Source of the DNA: Candidatus Geohydrothermomicrobium daggyaiense
GTDB lineage: Bacteria > Actinomycetota > Geothermincolia > Fen-727 > JACVIW01
Direction of reading: 5' to 3'
NCBI GenBank assembly: GCA_015711695.1
Contig: JACVIW010000037.1
Span: forward strand, 1-13,471
DNA: 13,471 nt
Both the position numbers and the translations under genes were made by a program. Under the pieces are notes generated by a model, which searched no databases, was not told the origin of the DNA, and saw only the letters and a list, made by a program, of their open reading frames with translations. Shown here piece by piece: positions 6,515 through 13,471 of the stretch (position 1 is the stretch's first letter; each line of letters starts with the position of its first letter).

Positions 6515-6946
6515 ATGTTTGCGCATATGATGTATATAGATAAAGAAAAAAATCTGGACATAAAAGTGAAGCCAGGTGACGTTCTCATCGTATTTTTTGT
6601 GGCTGTTTCTGCAATCCTTATGCTTTCCTTTTTTCACCGCGTAACAGGAACAGAAAATGCCTCAACCGCAATTATTGAAGTAAACGGTAAGGTCATTGAC
6701 AAAATTCAACTCGGAAGGGGTCTGAAAAGAAAAGATCTAAAGGTTAAAGGTTTTATTGGAACAAGCGTTGTGAGAGTCGAGGGAAAGAAAATCAAAATGC
6801 TCTCAAGTACTTGTCGAGACAAAATCAGTATCCGTATGGGGTGGGCTGCACAGCCTGGCTCAAGCATCATATGCATGCCAAACAGAGTGGTTATAAGATT
6901 GAAGAGAAGCTCGAAAGCTAAAAGGATTGACGCGATCACAGAGTAG
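6515..6946 (+). CDS. Membrane-anchored NusG domain II protein (EetA-like)
   Basis: The 143-residue protein has a short cytoplasmic N-terminus, one transmembrane helix (about 22-41, DVLIVFFVAVSAILMLSFF), and a C-terminal NusG domain II-type beta domain outside the cell. The domain shows IIEVNGKVIDKIQL, MLSSTCRDKISIRMGW and IICMPNRVVIRL, the family signature. Relatives usually have a second cysteine where this one has S105 (KIS instead of KIC); C100 and C120 remain. It is not a transcription factor despite the domain name. It is the first gene of an operon whose next gene encodes a Gx-family protein, as is common for this family, and in Listeria a similar pair (EetA/EetB) is, as I recall, part of extracellular electron transfer. 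The start is uncertain: ATG 6515, 6527 and 6530 all lack a clear ribosome site. Confidence 0.82.
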   Translation: MFAHMMYIDKEKNLDIKVKPGDVLIVFFVAVSAILMLSFFHRVTGTENASTAIIEVNGKVIDKIQLGRGLKRKDLKVKGFIGTSVVRVEGKKIKMLSSTCRDKISIRMGWAAQPGSSIICMPNRVVIRLKRSSKAKRIDAITE

Positions 6947-6955
6947 GAGATTTGG

Positions 6956-7474
6956 ATGTCCCAGCAAAAGAACCTTATAGCTGATCTGGGTGTTCTCGTA
7001 TCAATCGGGCTTATATTAAGCATTATCGAAGCCTCTTTTCCTCCAATCGTGCCCCTGCCGGGAGCGAGACTCGGGCTCGCTAACATCGCAACCGTCATAG
7101 CATTACTTCTATACGGTCCAAAATTCGCTATTGAGGTTACGATACTTAGAACCCTCATTGGAGGACTTCTCAAAGGAAGCGTAATCGGACTATTTCTCGG
7201 TTTCTCAGCAGGTATTGCGAGCACCCTGGTCATGATCGTGGTTTATGAGTTGCTTATGAATGTGATTAGCCCGATTGGGTTGAGTGTCATCGGCGCAGCA
7301 ACTCACAACATTACACAATTGTGCGCGGCGTTTCTGTTTATCAGTCATACCGGCATTTTTATTTACGCGCCTTATTTGCTGCTTATATCTATACCAACGG
7401 GGCTCTTCGTGGGCTTCGCATCCGCGAGGGTTTCGTCAGCCCTTAAAACTCATCTTAAGGAGACCGCCGCATGA
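6956..7474 (+). CDS. Gx transporter family membrane protein, probable ECF substrate-binding (S) component
   Basis: The 172-residue protein is hydrophobic with about five to six transmembrane helices. It carries the marks of the family long labelled heptaprenyl diphosphate synthase component I: PLPGARLGLANI (33-44), LRTLIGGLLKG (64-74), FLGFSAGIAS (80-89) and GAATHNITQL (113-122). The fold is related to ECF transporter S components, and the old enzyme label is misleading; no prenyl synthase gene is near. A complete ECF module follows directly, supporting a role as its substrate-binding subunit, though this assignment is inference. AGGAG overlaps the stop of the NusG_II gene and sits six bases before ATG. 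Its TGA overlaps the next ATG (ATGA). Confidence 0.88.
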   Translation: MSQQKNLIADLGVLVSIGLILSIIEASFPPIVPLPGARLGLANIATVIALLLYGPKFAIEVTILRTLIGGLLKGSVIGLFLGFSAGIASTLVMIVVYELLMNVISPIGLSVIGAATHNITQLCAAFLFISHTGIFIYAPYLLLISIPTGLFVGFASARVSSALKTHLKETAA

Positions 7475-8355
7475 AGGGAAGGAAACAAACCTTCATGCCA
7501 GCCAGGAACCGCCAACACGCGGATATAAGCTCGGATTATGGGCGCATATATACTCAAGGATTAACCTACATCTATCCGGGAGATGAAGAACCCGCCCTGA
7601 AAAACATTGATATAACTTTTGACCGGGGAGTATTCTACGCTGTAATCGGCAGGAATGGGTCCGGCAAATCGACACTTGCCAAATGCCTTAACGCGCTTTT
7701 AATGCCGACATGTGGCAAGGTGATAGCATGCGGTTTTGATACAAGCATACCCGAAAATCACAGAGAAATAAGAAAGAGGATTTCGATTGTTTTTCAAAAT
7801 CCACAAACACAGATAATCGGAACAACAGTTGAAGAGGATGTAGCATTTGGGCCTGAAAATCTATGCCTTGAGCCTCAAGAAATTAAGAGAAGAGTCAAGG
7901 ACGCGCTTGCGCTGGCGGGTATTTCGGAATTATCAGGTAATAATCCGCATAATTTATCGATGGGAGAAAAACAGCTCGTCGCGATAGCGGGCGCTCTGGC
8001 AATGAAACCTCATTTCATACTCAGCGACGAATCAACCTCGATGCTCGATTATCCCTCAAGGAAGAGAATCATCACCCTTTTTGATAATCTCAGAGAAATG
8101 GGGGTCGGAATCATCCACTTCACCCATTTTCTTGAAGAATGTCTTTTGGCAGACAGAATCATACTGCTTAACGGGGGCGTGATGGTTGCCAACGCAAAGC
8201 CTTCCAGTATATTAAGAAACTCTGGCTTTCTTGATTCACATGGAATAGAACCGCTCCCTGTTTCACTGATCTGCGATAAACTTATCTCCCTTGGCTGTAA
8301 TGTCCCTCAAAACATAATCACTGCGGAGGAACTTATGACATGGTTTGCTCTGTAA
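7471..8355 (+). CDS. ecfA1: ECF transporter ATPase, first of a pair
   Basis: The 294-residue ABC ATPase of the CbiO/EcfA type binds and hydrolyses ATP at the inner face of the membrane. Walker A is GRNGSGKST (60-68), the Q-loop is VFQNPQTQIIG (107-116), the signature is LSMGEKQ (162-168), Walker B with catalytic glutamate is FILSDE (182-187), a D-loop TSMLD follows, and the switch histidine is H219 (HFTHF). The signature has M for the first G of LSGGQ, and Walker B continues DEST rather than DEPT, so this site departs from consensus more than its partner's. An extra N-terminal stretch of about 25 residues precedes the first strand. AGGAG lies eight bases before ATG. It overlaps the Gx gene by four bases and the second ATPase by sixteen. 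The A1 label is by gene order only. Confidence 0.9.
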   Translation: MKGRKQTFMPARNRQHADISSDYGRIYTQGLTYIYPGDEEPALKNIDITFDRGVFYAVIGRNGSGKSTLAKCLNALLMPTCGKVIACGFDTSIPENHREIRKRISIVFQNPQTQIIGTTVEEDVAFGPENLCLEPQEIKRRVKDALALAGISELSGNNPHNLSMGEKQLVAIAGALAMKPHFILSDESTSMLDYPSRKRIITLFDNLREMGVGIIHFTHFLEECLLADRIILLNGGVMVANAKPSSILRNSGFLDSHGIEPLPVSLICDKLISLGCNVPQNIITAEELMTWFAL

Positions 8356-9188
8356 AGCTTGAGCGAGTCTCATATAGATACCCCTATAGCCCAGGCGACG
8401 CCCTCGCTGATGTTTCGCTCTCGGTTGAGGGAGGGAAAGTTTTGTGCCTGACAGGGCCAAATGGTTCAGGGAAGTCCACGCTTGCCCAAATTGTCGCCGG
8501 ACTCATCCAGCCATGCGGGGGTAGCATTTATCTTGACAGCGTTTGTCTAACAGGAAAGAAAGATTTGGCCAGGTTAAGAAAGCGGGTTGCAATGCTTTTC
8601 CAGAACTCTGAAGACCAGTTATTCGCCGAAACCGTGTATTCAGACATAAGTTTCGGTCCAAAGAAAAGAGGTGTGAAAGGAGCGGAACTCACCAGGCGCG
8701 TTAAAGAAGCATCAGAAATCATAGGTCTCGATATAGAAAAGCTTGGCACGCGTTCACCTTTTTCGCTATCTGGTGGCGAAAAGCGAAAGGTCGCACTCGC
8801 AGGGATTATCGCTATGGAACCAGAGATTCTTATCCTCGATGAACCTTTCACCGGTCTTGATTACGGTGGAAAAAGGGCCCTCACCACAGCGCTCAAACGG
8901 TTCCTTAAAGAGAGAGGCGCTGGAATCTTGATTATAACTCATGATATCTCCGACGTTTGGGAAATTTCAGACACATACTGTCTTCTGTCAAACGGAAAAA
9001 TACGCGGGATATGGGGGCGACATGAGTTGACATCATTTCTAAAGATTGCCAGCGAGGAAAATTCTGGATTCTCGCAGTGGGAGCAAATTGTCTTAAGAAT
9101 GTCAAAAGCTGGTATTGAGTTGAGGAATCCGCTCGAACCAGAATCAATAGCTGAATCTCTTATTAATCATAAGAAAAGCAAAAAATGA
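8340..9188 (+). CDS. ecfA2: ECF transporter ATPase, second of a pair
   Basis: The 282-residue ABC ATPase should form a heterodimer with the product of the preceding gene. Walker A is GPNGSGKST (39-47), the Q-loop is LFQNSEDQLF (86-95), the signature is LSGGEKR (143-149), Walker B is ILILDEP (163-169) with E168, the D-loop is TGLD, and the switch histidine is H201 (IITHD). All motifs are near consensus. The SEDQLFAETVYSDISFGP segment is typical of EcfA/CbiO proteins. ATG 8340 is preceded by GGAGG with ten-base spacing, inside the end of the first ATPase gene. The TGA overlaps the ATG of ecfT (ATGA). The A2 label is by order only. Confidence 0.92.
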   Translation: MVCSVKLERVSYRYPYSPGDALADVSLSVEGGKVLCLTGPNGSGKSTLAQIVAGLIQPCGGSIYLDSVCLTGKKDLARLRKRVAMLFQNSEDQLFAETVYSDISFGPKKRGVKGAELTRRVKEASEIIGLDIEKLGTRSPFSLSGGEKRKVALAGIIAMEPEILILDEPFTGLDYGGKRALTTALKRFLKERGAGILIITHDISDVWEISDTYCLLSNGKIRGIWGRHELTSFLKIASEENSGFSQWEQIVLRMSKAGIELRNPLEPESIAESLINHKKSKK

Positions 9189-9973
9189 AAGAAAGAGATT
9201 TTACAGCCGGGCAATATCTGCCTGAAAATACGCAGCTTCATAGCATGGACCCACGATTAAAAATCGCAGCGGCTTTATTCCTCTCTATAATCGTTTTTTT
9301 CTACAATGGAAAACAGCTTGCAATCTTCGCAAGCGCTCTCGTTATTTCCATTATTGCCCTCAAGCTGCCTTTGGGAGAAATGCTCCTTTCGATAAGGACC
9401 GTTTGGGTCATTGTCGTTATAACCGCCCTCCTTCAGTTTTTCCTAACCCCCGGCAGAGTTCTTTTCACCCTGGGATTTTTAACAGTCACCGATTCTGGAC
9501 TGTATAACGGCATATTGTTCTCATCCCGCATCATTCTCCTTGTCATTGTTCTTTCCAGCCTGATAATGAGTACGTCACCCATTCGCATCGCCGACGCCAT
9601 TGAATCGCTGTTTAAGCCAATAAGTTCTATTAGCCCTTCTGTGTATTCTCTCTCAACAATCGTGTCAATTGTGCTCACATTCGTTCCTGGCACACTTAGG
9701 AGAACAAAAGAACTGATGAAAGCTCAAATGTCAAGGGGCGCAGAGTTCAAAACCCGCAATTTCGTAAAAATGGTTGATAGTGTGATGCCGGTTATTATCC
9801 CATTATTCATAAAAAGCTTCAGGGATGCTGAAGAGCTTTATTGCGCGATGGAAGCAAGAGCATACAGTCCGGGAATGAGAACCCACTTGAAACCCATGAA
9901 AATAAAATCTAGCGAGCTCATCCTTAGCTTATTTTTTGCCGCTTGCGCGATAGCACTTAAATTCCTGATATGA
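9185..9973 (+). CDS. ecfT: ECF transporter transmembrane subunit
   Basis: The 262-residue membrane protein of the CbiQ/EcfT family links the two ATPases to the substrate-binding component. It starts with the family's HSMDPRLKI segment (19-27), has about five to six transmembrane helices (28-60, 72-87, 108-128, 155-170 and 245-261), and carries the two cytoplasmic coupling motifs as SRG (183-185, QMSRGAEF) and ARA (224-226, MEARAYSPG), both slight variants of the usual A-R-G. It is the last gene of the NusG_II-Gx-A-A-T operon. It begins four bases inside the second ATPase gene with no strong ribosome site, so translational coupling is likely. Its last 17 bases overlap the end of the convergent TPR gene, and no intrinsic terminator is visible. 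Confidence 0.92.
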   Translation: MKERDFTAGQYLPENTQLHSMDPRLKIAAALFLSIIVFFYNGKQLAIFASALVISIIALKLPLGEMLLSIRTVWVIVVITALLQFFLTPGRVLFTLGFLTVTDSGLYNGILFSSRIILLVIVLSSLIMSTSPIRIADAIESLFKPISSISPSVYSLSTIVSIVLTFVPGTLRRTKELMKAQMSRGAEFKTRNFVKMVDSVMPVIIPLFIKSFRDAEELYCAMEARAYSPGMRTHLKPMKIKSSELILSLFFAACAIALKFLI

Positions 9974-11789
9974 AAAATCGTAGACCAGCCTTGACTACAC
10001 AAAACGATCGGAAATCGGAAATATGAAGAGGATTTGTATCCGATTCCTGGAGCAATTTTTTTTCGAGTATAGTTATCCTTCTTATGGCTTTTTGTTTCAA
10101 ATCAGACCATCTCTTTTGAGATGTCGAGCATTCTACCGCCTTCCGGTAAGCTTCGATCGCATCGTTTACTCTTTCCAGCGATTCAAGTGCCTCGCCCAGA
10201 TAAAACCAGGCATCGCCTCTCATCGGGTCGGTGACTAGAGCGGAATGATACGCTTCGATAGATTTTTCTTTCTGTCCGAGTCCATTAAATGCAAGGCCCT
10301 CAAGAATAAAGAACTCCACCCTGAGCGCATCGTCGAGGTGCTGGCTTGAAAGAACCTCATTTATACTATCGCAGGCAGCCCCGTAAGATTTCGATTTTAC
10401 CAAGCATCTGACAAGCTCGAGTAAATAATCCATTTCCTCCGGGTTTCTCTTTAAACCTGTTTCAAGTTCCTTGCGAGCCTCTTTGCACTTACCCTCTTCT
10501 GCCAAAAGACGGACAAGATTTATCCTGCTCGTTTTATTATCAGGGTCAAGTTTTAAACAATTTCTGTAAGATGAAGCGGCTTTTTTATAATTACCAAGAG
10601 TTAAGTAAGCAGCGCCCCTAAGGCTGAAGTACAGCGCATTAGCTGGATCGAGTTGGATCGCTTTATTGAATTCCCCGATTGCGCGCTTCACGGCGCCCAT
10701 CTTGATGAAAGCAGATCCCTTTAAGGCATGTTCAAATGGACTAAGACCGTGGTCGGGCGCGACTGAAAGAGCTTGCTTGATGGTTGTAATAGCGTTTTCT
10801 CTGTCACCACTTTCAAAAACGCATATTCCTTTCATCAGCTGACAAGCCCAGCATCCAGGATTCAACTGAAACGCTTCTTCTGCTGCCTTGCTCGCTTCAA
10901 TAAAATTCCCCCGCTCAAAAAAGAAAAACGCGATCCACTCCCGCCAGAGGTAATTGTCAGGCTCAATGCTTGCTGCTGCTTTCAATGAAGAAATTGCCTC
11001 TTCTGGCTCTCCCAGTCTGCAGCATACATATCCAAGATCCGCGTATGCGCTGGCGAAGTCCGGCTTGATTATTAACACACTTTTCAGCCTGTTTTTAGCC
11101 CTTCGGTAATTCCTCAGTTCGACATCCACAACCGAACCGTTTTTCAGGCCCCATAATCTTTCACGCATGTCCCCAGATTCCCCAATTCGCCGGAAGTAAG
11201 ATGACTTGACTGTATTTTGTTTCAGCGCATTTACCCCGGCAGAATTTACAACCATTGAGTCGTAAAGCCCCGAATTAAACGCATTTTCGATACGGGAGTA
11301 ACCCGATTGAAAACTTTTCTCGACCATTTCAACCCCGGCAAGAAGAAGGGAGGGAAAATAATAGTCGGTTTTTATCGCATCCGCCCTGAGCAAATTATTT
11401 TTCGCATCGGAAAACTTTCCCTCAAAAAGATTTATTATGCCGAGAGCGCAATACAATCGGGAATCGTCGCCAAAATACCTTAACGCTTTGTTCAGAAATT
11501 TTCTTGCGGCACGCAGATTGCCAGCGCCCATACTGGAAAGGGCAATTCCAGTCAGGGACTCGATAGATCTATCATCGATGCGCAAAGCCCTTGCGAAAAA
11601 CCCAATCGCGTCATGCCATTTACGCTCAGCTGCAAGCGTCATGCCCACACCGGATAGAGCCTGAGGCATTTGTTCCTTAATTTCAAGCGCCTTAAAAAAA
11701 CATGTCCTTGACTCCTCATAAAGACCTTTATCATAGAACACTCTTCCGAGATTCACATACGCCCACACGTCGGGAGCACCAAGGTCCAT
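9957..11789 (-). CDS. Tetratricopeptide-repeat protein
   Basis: The 610-residue protein is almost entirely TPR repeats: four regular units in 6-141, a degenerate middle (142-225), then about nine or ten units from 226 to 556. Clear examples are SAYADLGYVCCRLGEPEEAI (248-267), YFSLRGAAYLTLGNYKKAAS (387-406) and AWFYLGEALESLERVNDAIE (527-546). A basic tail follows. TPR superhelices bind other proteins. There is no signal peptide or membrane helix, so alone it would be cytosolic. It begins in mid-repeat style with no N-terminal domain. It starts three bases after the FecR-domain gene in the same reading frame (TGA AGG ATG), with only weak ribosome-binding sequence (GAGG 11 bases away, AAGG adjacent). 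Translational coupling, or production as a FecR-TPR fusion by readthrough, is possible; see findings. Confidence 0.88.
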   Translation of the reverse strand: MDLGAPDVWAYVNLGRVFYDKGLYEESRTCFFKALEIKEQMPQALSGVGMTLAAERKWHDAIGFFARALRIDDRSIESLTGIALSSMGAGNLRAARKFLNKALRYFGDDSRLYCALGIINLFEGKFSDAKNNLLRADAIKTDYYFPSLLLAGVEMVEKSFQSGYSRIENAFNSGLYDSMVVNSAGVNALKQNTVKSSYFRRIGESGDMRERLWGLKNGSVVDVELRNYRRAKNRLKSVLIIKPDFASAYADLGYVCCRLGEPEEAISSLKAAASIEPDNYLWREWIAFFFFERGNFIEASKAAEEAFQLNPGCWACQLMKGICVFESGDRENAITTIKQALSVAPDHGLSPFEHALKGSAFIKMGAVKRAIGEFNKAIQLDPANALYFSLRGAAYLTLGNYKKAASSYRNCLKLDPDNKTSRINLVRLLAEEGKCKEARKELETGLKRNPEEMDYLLELVRCLVKSKSYGAACDSINEVLSSQHLDDALRVEFFILEGLAFNGLGQKEKSIEAYHSALVTDPMRGDAWFYLGEALESLERVNDAIEAYRKAVECSTSQKRWSDLKQKAIRRITILEKKLLQESDTNPLHISDFRSFCVVKAGLRFFISGI

Positions 11790-11792
11790 CCT

Positions 11793-12575
11793 TCAGTTCG
11801 CCTCGCTTTCCATTTCTTCCCTGACAGTTCTGTCTTTGAAAAACTTCGGGAGCAGTAAAGTGGCGGAAAGAGCAGCCGGATTAAGGCGGTTGATGTAAAG
11901 ATCAACATCATTCTCGAGAGGTTGTGATTGGATCGTTGCATAAGAAACCGTCACCCCTTCACCCCTGGTTAATTTCATACATTCCCCTGAGACAAGTGAA
12001 AACTCGATTGACCCTCTTTCGACCGCAATATCCATTGACCTGCACGGAATGACACTTATGCAAAAAACAGCAGAATTCGCGCTTACGGTTCCAGCGGATA
12101 CTATCATCTTAATCTTCGAACCTTTCGCGCCTGACCACAGTTTTGAATCCCCCCGAGAAATCTCGATCTGACTTTCGTCTTTGCGAAAATAAAATCTAAC
12201 CGTCGTCCGGGGAGCCAGATATAGCATTGAAGAGCGGCTAAAAAGCAGAAATGCCTCACCGTCAACGCCTGTGTTAACAATGTCGCCGTCCAAAACTGGA
12301 ATAGAAAAACCCGGGATAAGCCATGCCCCAAGCGTCGGACTCTTTAGAGATACATCCCCTTTGGAAAAAAGAATAACGGCGTGTGCATTACCTTTGACCG
12401 CAGCGCGAGAACGCTTTTTCCCACCGCATGAAACACCAGAGATTGATACAAAAGATAGAACAAGAACAATTAGAAATAAGAGAATCGAACCAAAACGGTG
12501 TTTTAAGCGAAATAAGCGATTCGGGTTTTTAAAGACATTGTCAAGACGTATTCTCCCCACTGAAATGTATAACAT
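11793..12575 (-). CDS. FecR-domain protein with N-terminal membrane anchor
   Basis: The 260-residue protein has a basic N-terminus, a hydrophobic segment (about 29-47, SILLFLIVLVLSFVSISG) and then VSCGG. C50 could be a lipoprotein cysteine, but the lipobox is poor (G at -3), so a plain signal anchor is as likely. The rest is a FecR-like beta domain: AVILFSKGDVSL, PGFSIPVLDGDIVNTGVDG, FLLFSRSSMLYLAPRTTVRF, then SAGTVSANSAVF and DIAVERGSIEF. Such domains act outside the cytoplasm and in classical systems signal to anti-sigma pathways, but many stand-alone ones are envelope proteins; no sigma factor is nearby. ATG 12575-12573 follows AGAGG with suitable spacing. It is directly coupled to the downstream TPR gene. 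Confidence 0.85.
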   Translation of the reverse strand: MLYISVGRIRLDNVFKNPNRLFRLKHRFGSILLFLIVLVLSFVSISGVSCGGKKRSRAAVKGNAHAVILFSKGDVSLKSPTLGAWLIPGFSIPVLDGDIVNTGVDGEAFLLFSRSSMLYLAPRTTVRFYFRKDESQIEISRGDSKLWSGAKGSKIKMIVSAGTVSANSAVFCISVIPCRSMDIAVERGSIEFSLVSGECMKLTRGEGVTVSYATIQSQPLENDVDLYINRLNPAALSATLLLPKFFKDRTVREEMESEAN

Positions 12576-12640
12576 TATCCTCTCTTGCAGTATTCTTGGT
12601 CCGATGGATTCCTATCTCTGCAAGAAATATGGTCCTCCAT
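12575..12640 (-). CDS. Possible 21-codon leader ORF overlapping the FecR gene start
   Basis: ATG 12640 is followed by 20 further codons (MEDHISCRDRNPSDQEYCKRG) and TAA 12577-12575, whose last base is the A of the FecR gene's ATG (TAATG). GGGAGG lies three bases before the ATG, close but usable. Overlap with the downstream start suggests translational coupling. It has two cysteines, is polar, and matches no family I know. It also spans the inverted repeat at 12583-12625. It could equally be chance. Confidence 0.3.
   Translation of the reverse strand: MEDHISCRDRNPSDQEYCKRG
12583..12625 (-). repeat. 8-base inverted repeat just before the FecR gene
   Basis: TCTTGCAG (12583-12590) and CTGCAAGA (12618-12625) are perfect inverted copies 27 bases apart. 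The arm nearer the gene abuts the FecR Shine-Dalgarno sequence. As RNA the stem would sit directly upstream of the ribosome site and could affect access to it; as DNA it could be an operator. Confidence 0.35.
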
Positions 12641-12718
12641 TGTCCTCCCGCTAGTTCCAGGATCTCTGCTTGAAATTCTTTACTGAAAACGGGAGGAAGA
12701 AAATCGTCTCTAAAAAAA

Positions 12719-12745
12719 ATTCTTAAAGTATTTACCTCATGTCAA
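12719..12745 (-). promoter_or_regulatory. Candidate promoter of the FecR-TPR operon
   Basis: A perfect -35 hexamer TTGACA (12745-12740) is followed after 15 bases by AAGAAT (12724-12719), four of six matches to the -10 consensus. The spacing is short. Location between rnfB and the FecR gene is right, and transcription would begin upstream of the 21-codon leader ORF. Confidence 0.25.
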
Positions 12746-12810
12746 ACCCAGAAGGATCAAACACCTGTTCATAGAAGATTTCCCGCCCGAAAAAACTTTA
12801 AAGTGACGAA

Positions 12811-13471
12811 TCAAACGGGCGTTGGGGTAAATTCGCCTGTCCTTTCCCTTGTCTTTTTATCCCTGATAGCCGTAACCCTGACGACCGCGGTAGTGGGACA
12901 GACCTCAACGCACTTTCCACACTGGGTGCACTTATCGTAATCAATCCACGCGCGATTCTGCCGCACGTGAATTGCGTCATATTCGCATGCCTTCTCGCAT
13001 TTCTTGCATGCTATGCAACTCACAGAGCATATCTTTTTCGCAACTGAACCTTTGTCTTTATTCGAACATTTCACCAGAACAATCTGCTTCCTTGGAACAA
13101 TCTCTATCAAATGTCTGGGGCAAGCTTCCACGCACAAACCGCAACCTGTGCATTTATCACGATTTACCACCCTTCGGTGGTCTTCATCTATGATTATGGC
13201 GTTTACCGGACAAACCGCCTTACATGTCCCAAGGCCCAGGCATCCATAAACGCATGCCTTTCCGCCCCCGGCAATTTTTTCAGCGGCAGCACAAGAATCA
13301 ATACCCTGATAAATGGCTTTCGGGATTGACTCACTCAACCCACCCCTGCAATGGACATGCGCCACACCACGCTCAGTAACGCTGAGCTCGACGCCCATAA
13401 TCTTTGCCACAGCCTCAGCAACCGCTTTACCTCCCGCAACACAAACATCAACGGAAGCCTTGCCTTTGACA
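12811..13471 (-). CDS. rnfB: Rnf electron transport complex subunit RnfB, C-terminal part (runs off the window)
   Basis: The window holds the last 219 residues; the frame stays open to the window edge, so the true start is outside. RnfB is the ferredoxin-interacting polyferredoxin of the Rnf complex, which couples ferredoxin oxidation and NAD reduction to ion pumping. The visible part begins VDVCVAGGKAVAEAV and continues KIMGVEL, HCRGG, then GCLGLGTCKAVCP, CTGCGLCVEACP, VKCSNKDKG, CSVSCIACKKCEKAC and CTQCGKCVEVCP. These cysteine groups give several [4Fe-4S] clusters, and CSNKDKG is a good RnfB marker. The missing N-terminus should hold the membrane helix and first cluster. rnfB is usually the last gene of rnf operons, which fits the gap after it; the other rnf genes should lie to the right. 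No convincing terminator follows (only CGCCCG/CGGGCG across 26 bases, 12784-12821). Confidence 0.93.
   Translation of the reverse strand, partial: VKGKASVDVCVAGGKAVAEAVAKIMGVELSVTERGVAHVHCRGGLSESIPKAIYQGIDSCAAAEKIAGGGKACVYGCLGLGTCKAVCPVNAIIIDEDHRRVVNRDKCTGCGLCVEACPRHLIEIVPRKQIVLVKCSNKDKGSVAKKICSVSCIACKKCEKACEYDAIHVRQNRAWIDYDKCTQCGKCVEVCPTTAVVRVTAIRDKKTRERTGEFTPTPV

Noticed and set aside
6394..6588. 65-residue N-terminal extension of the GNAT protein
   Set aside because: It would cross the palindrome and overlap the divergent operon start, while TTG 6393 has an excellent ribosome site at the start of GNAT homology.
6706..7233. 175-codon minus-strand ORF under the NusG_II and Gx genes
   Set aside because: It spans two well-supported plus-strand genes and shows no protein-like family pattern.
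11793..11795. TGA reassigned to an amino acid in this genome
   Set aside because: Several other genes here end naturally in TGA at family-appropriate lengths (rnfB, ecfT, the Gx gene, DUF4013), so general recoding is unlikely; only local readthrough remains possible.
1..13471. CRISPR array, tRNA, rRNA, insertion sequence or phage genes
   Set aside because: No regularly spaced repeats, cloverleaf-type sequences, transposase or phage motifs were seen on either strand.

Overview
The window looks like a chromosomal segment of an anaerobic bacterium. Most genes have GGAGG-type Shine-Dalgarno sites, intergenic regions are AT-rich, and TTG start codons are unusually common. An RnfB subunit (ferredoxin:NAD oxidoreductase complex) and a 2-hydroxyacyl-CoA dehydratase-type iron-sulfur protein point to strictly anaerobic energy metabolism. 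I cannot place the organism in a phylum from sequence alone; an uncultured, deep-branching lineage is a guess.

Left part (1-4408), all on the minus strand. Read in the direction of transcription: a DUF4282 zinc-ribbon membrane protein, a possible 47-residue small ORF, an MBL-fold lactonase-like hydrolase, a B-box/DUF4013 membrane protein, a 2-hydroxyacyl-CoA dehydratase D-component-like protein, then queD and the first 39 codons of queE. QueE runs off the window edge and begins at TTG, so it is easily missed. QueD and QueE are consecutive enzymes of 7-deazaguanine (preQ0/queuosine) synthesis.

Middle part. A roughly 620-base gene-free stretch (4409-5027) holds several nested inverted repeats just before a four-helix membrane protein with a degenerate GGDEF domain (plus strand). 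This converges on a minus-strand GNAT acetyltransferase. The acetyltransferase is divergent from a five-gene plus-strand operon, and the shared upstream region carries a perfect 15-base palindrome.

The operon (6515-9973) is the most interesting unit. It encodes a membrane-anchored NusG-domain-II protein, a Gx-family membrane protein resembling ECF substrate-binding components, two ECF ATPases and an EcfT transmembrane subunit, all tightly coupled. Together they make a complete ECF-type transporter with the Gx protein in the S-component position and the NusG_II protein as accessory. The substrate is unknown. The NusG_II/Gx pair has, as I recall, the same architecture as the EetA/EetB pair of flavin-based extracellular electron transfer.

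Right part (9957-13471), minus strand. The 3' portion of rnfB is followed by a FecR-domain membrane-anchored protein and a 610-residue TPR protein. The last two lie in the same reading frame, separated only by TGA-AGG. A 21-codon ORF with a Shine-Dalgarno-like site sits directly before the FecR gene and overlaps its start codon. The TPR gene overlaps the end of ecfT convergently by 17 bases.
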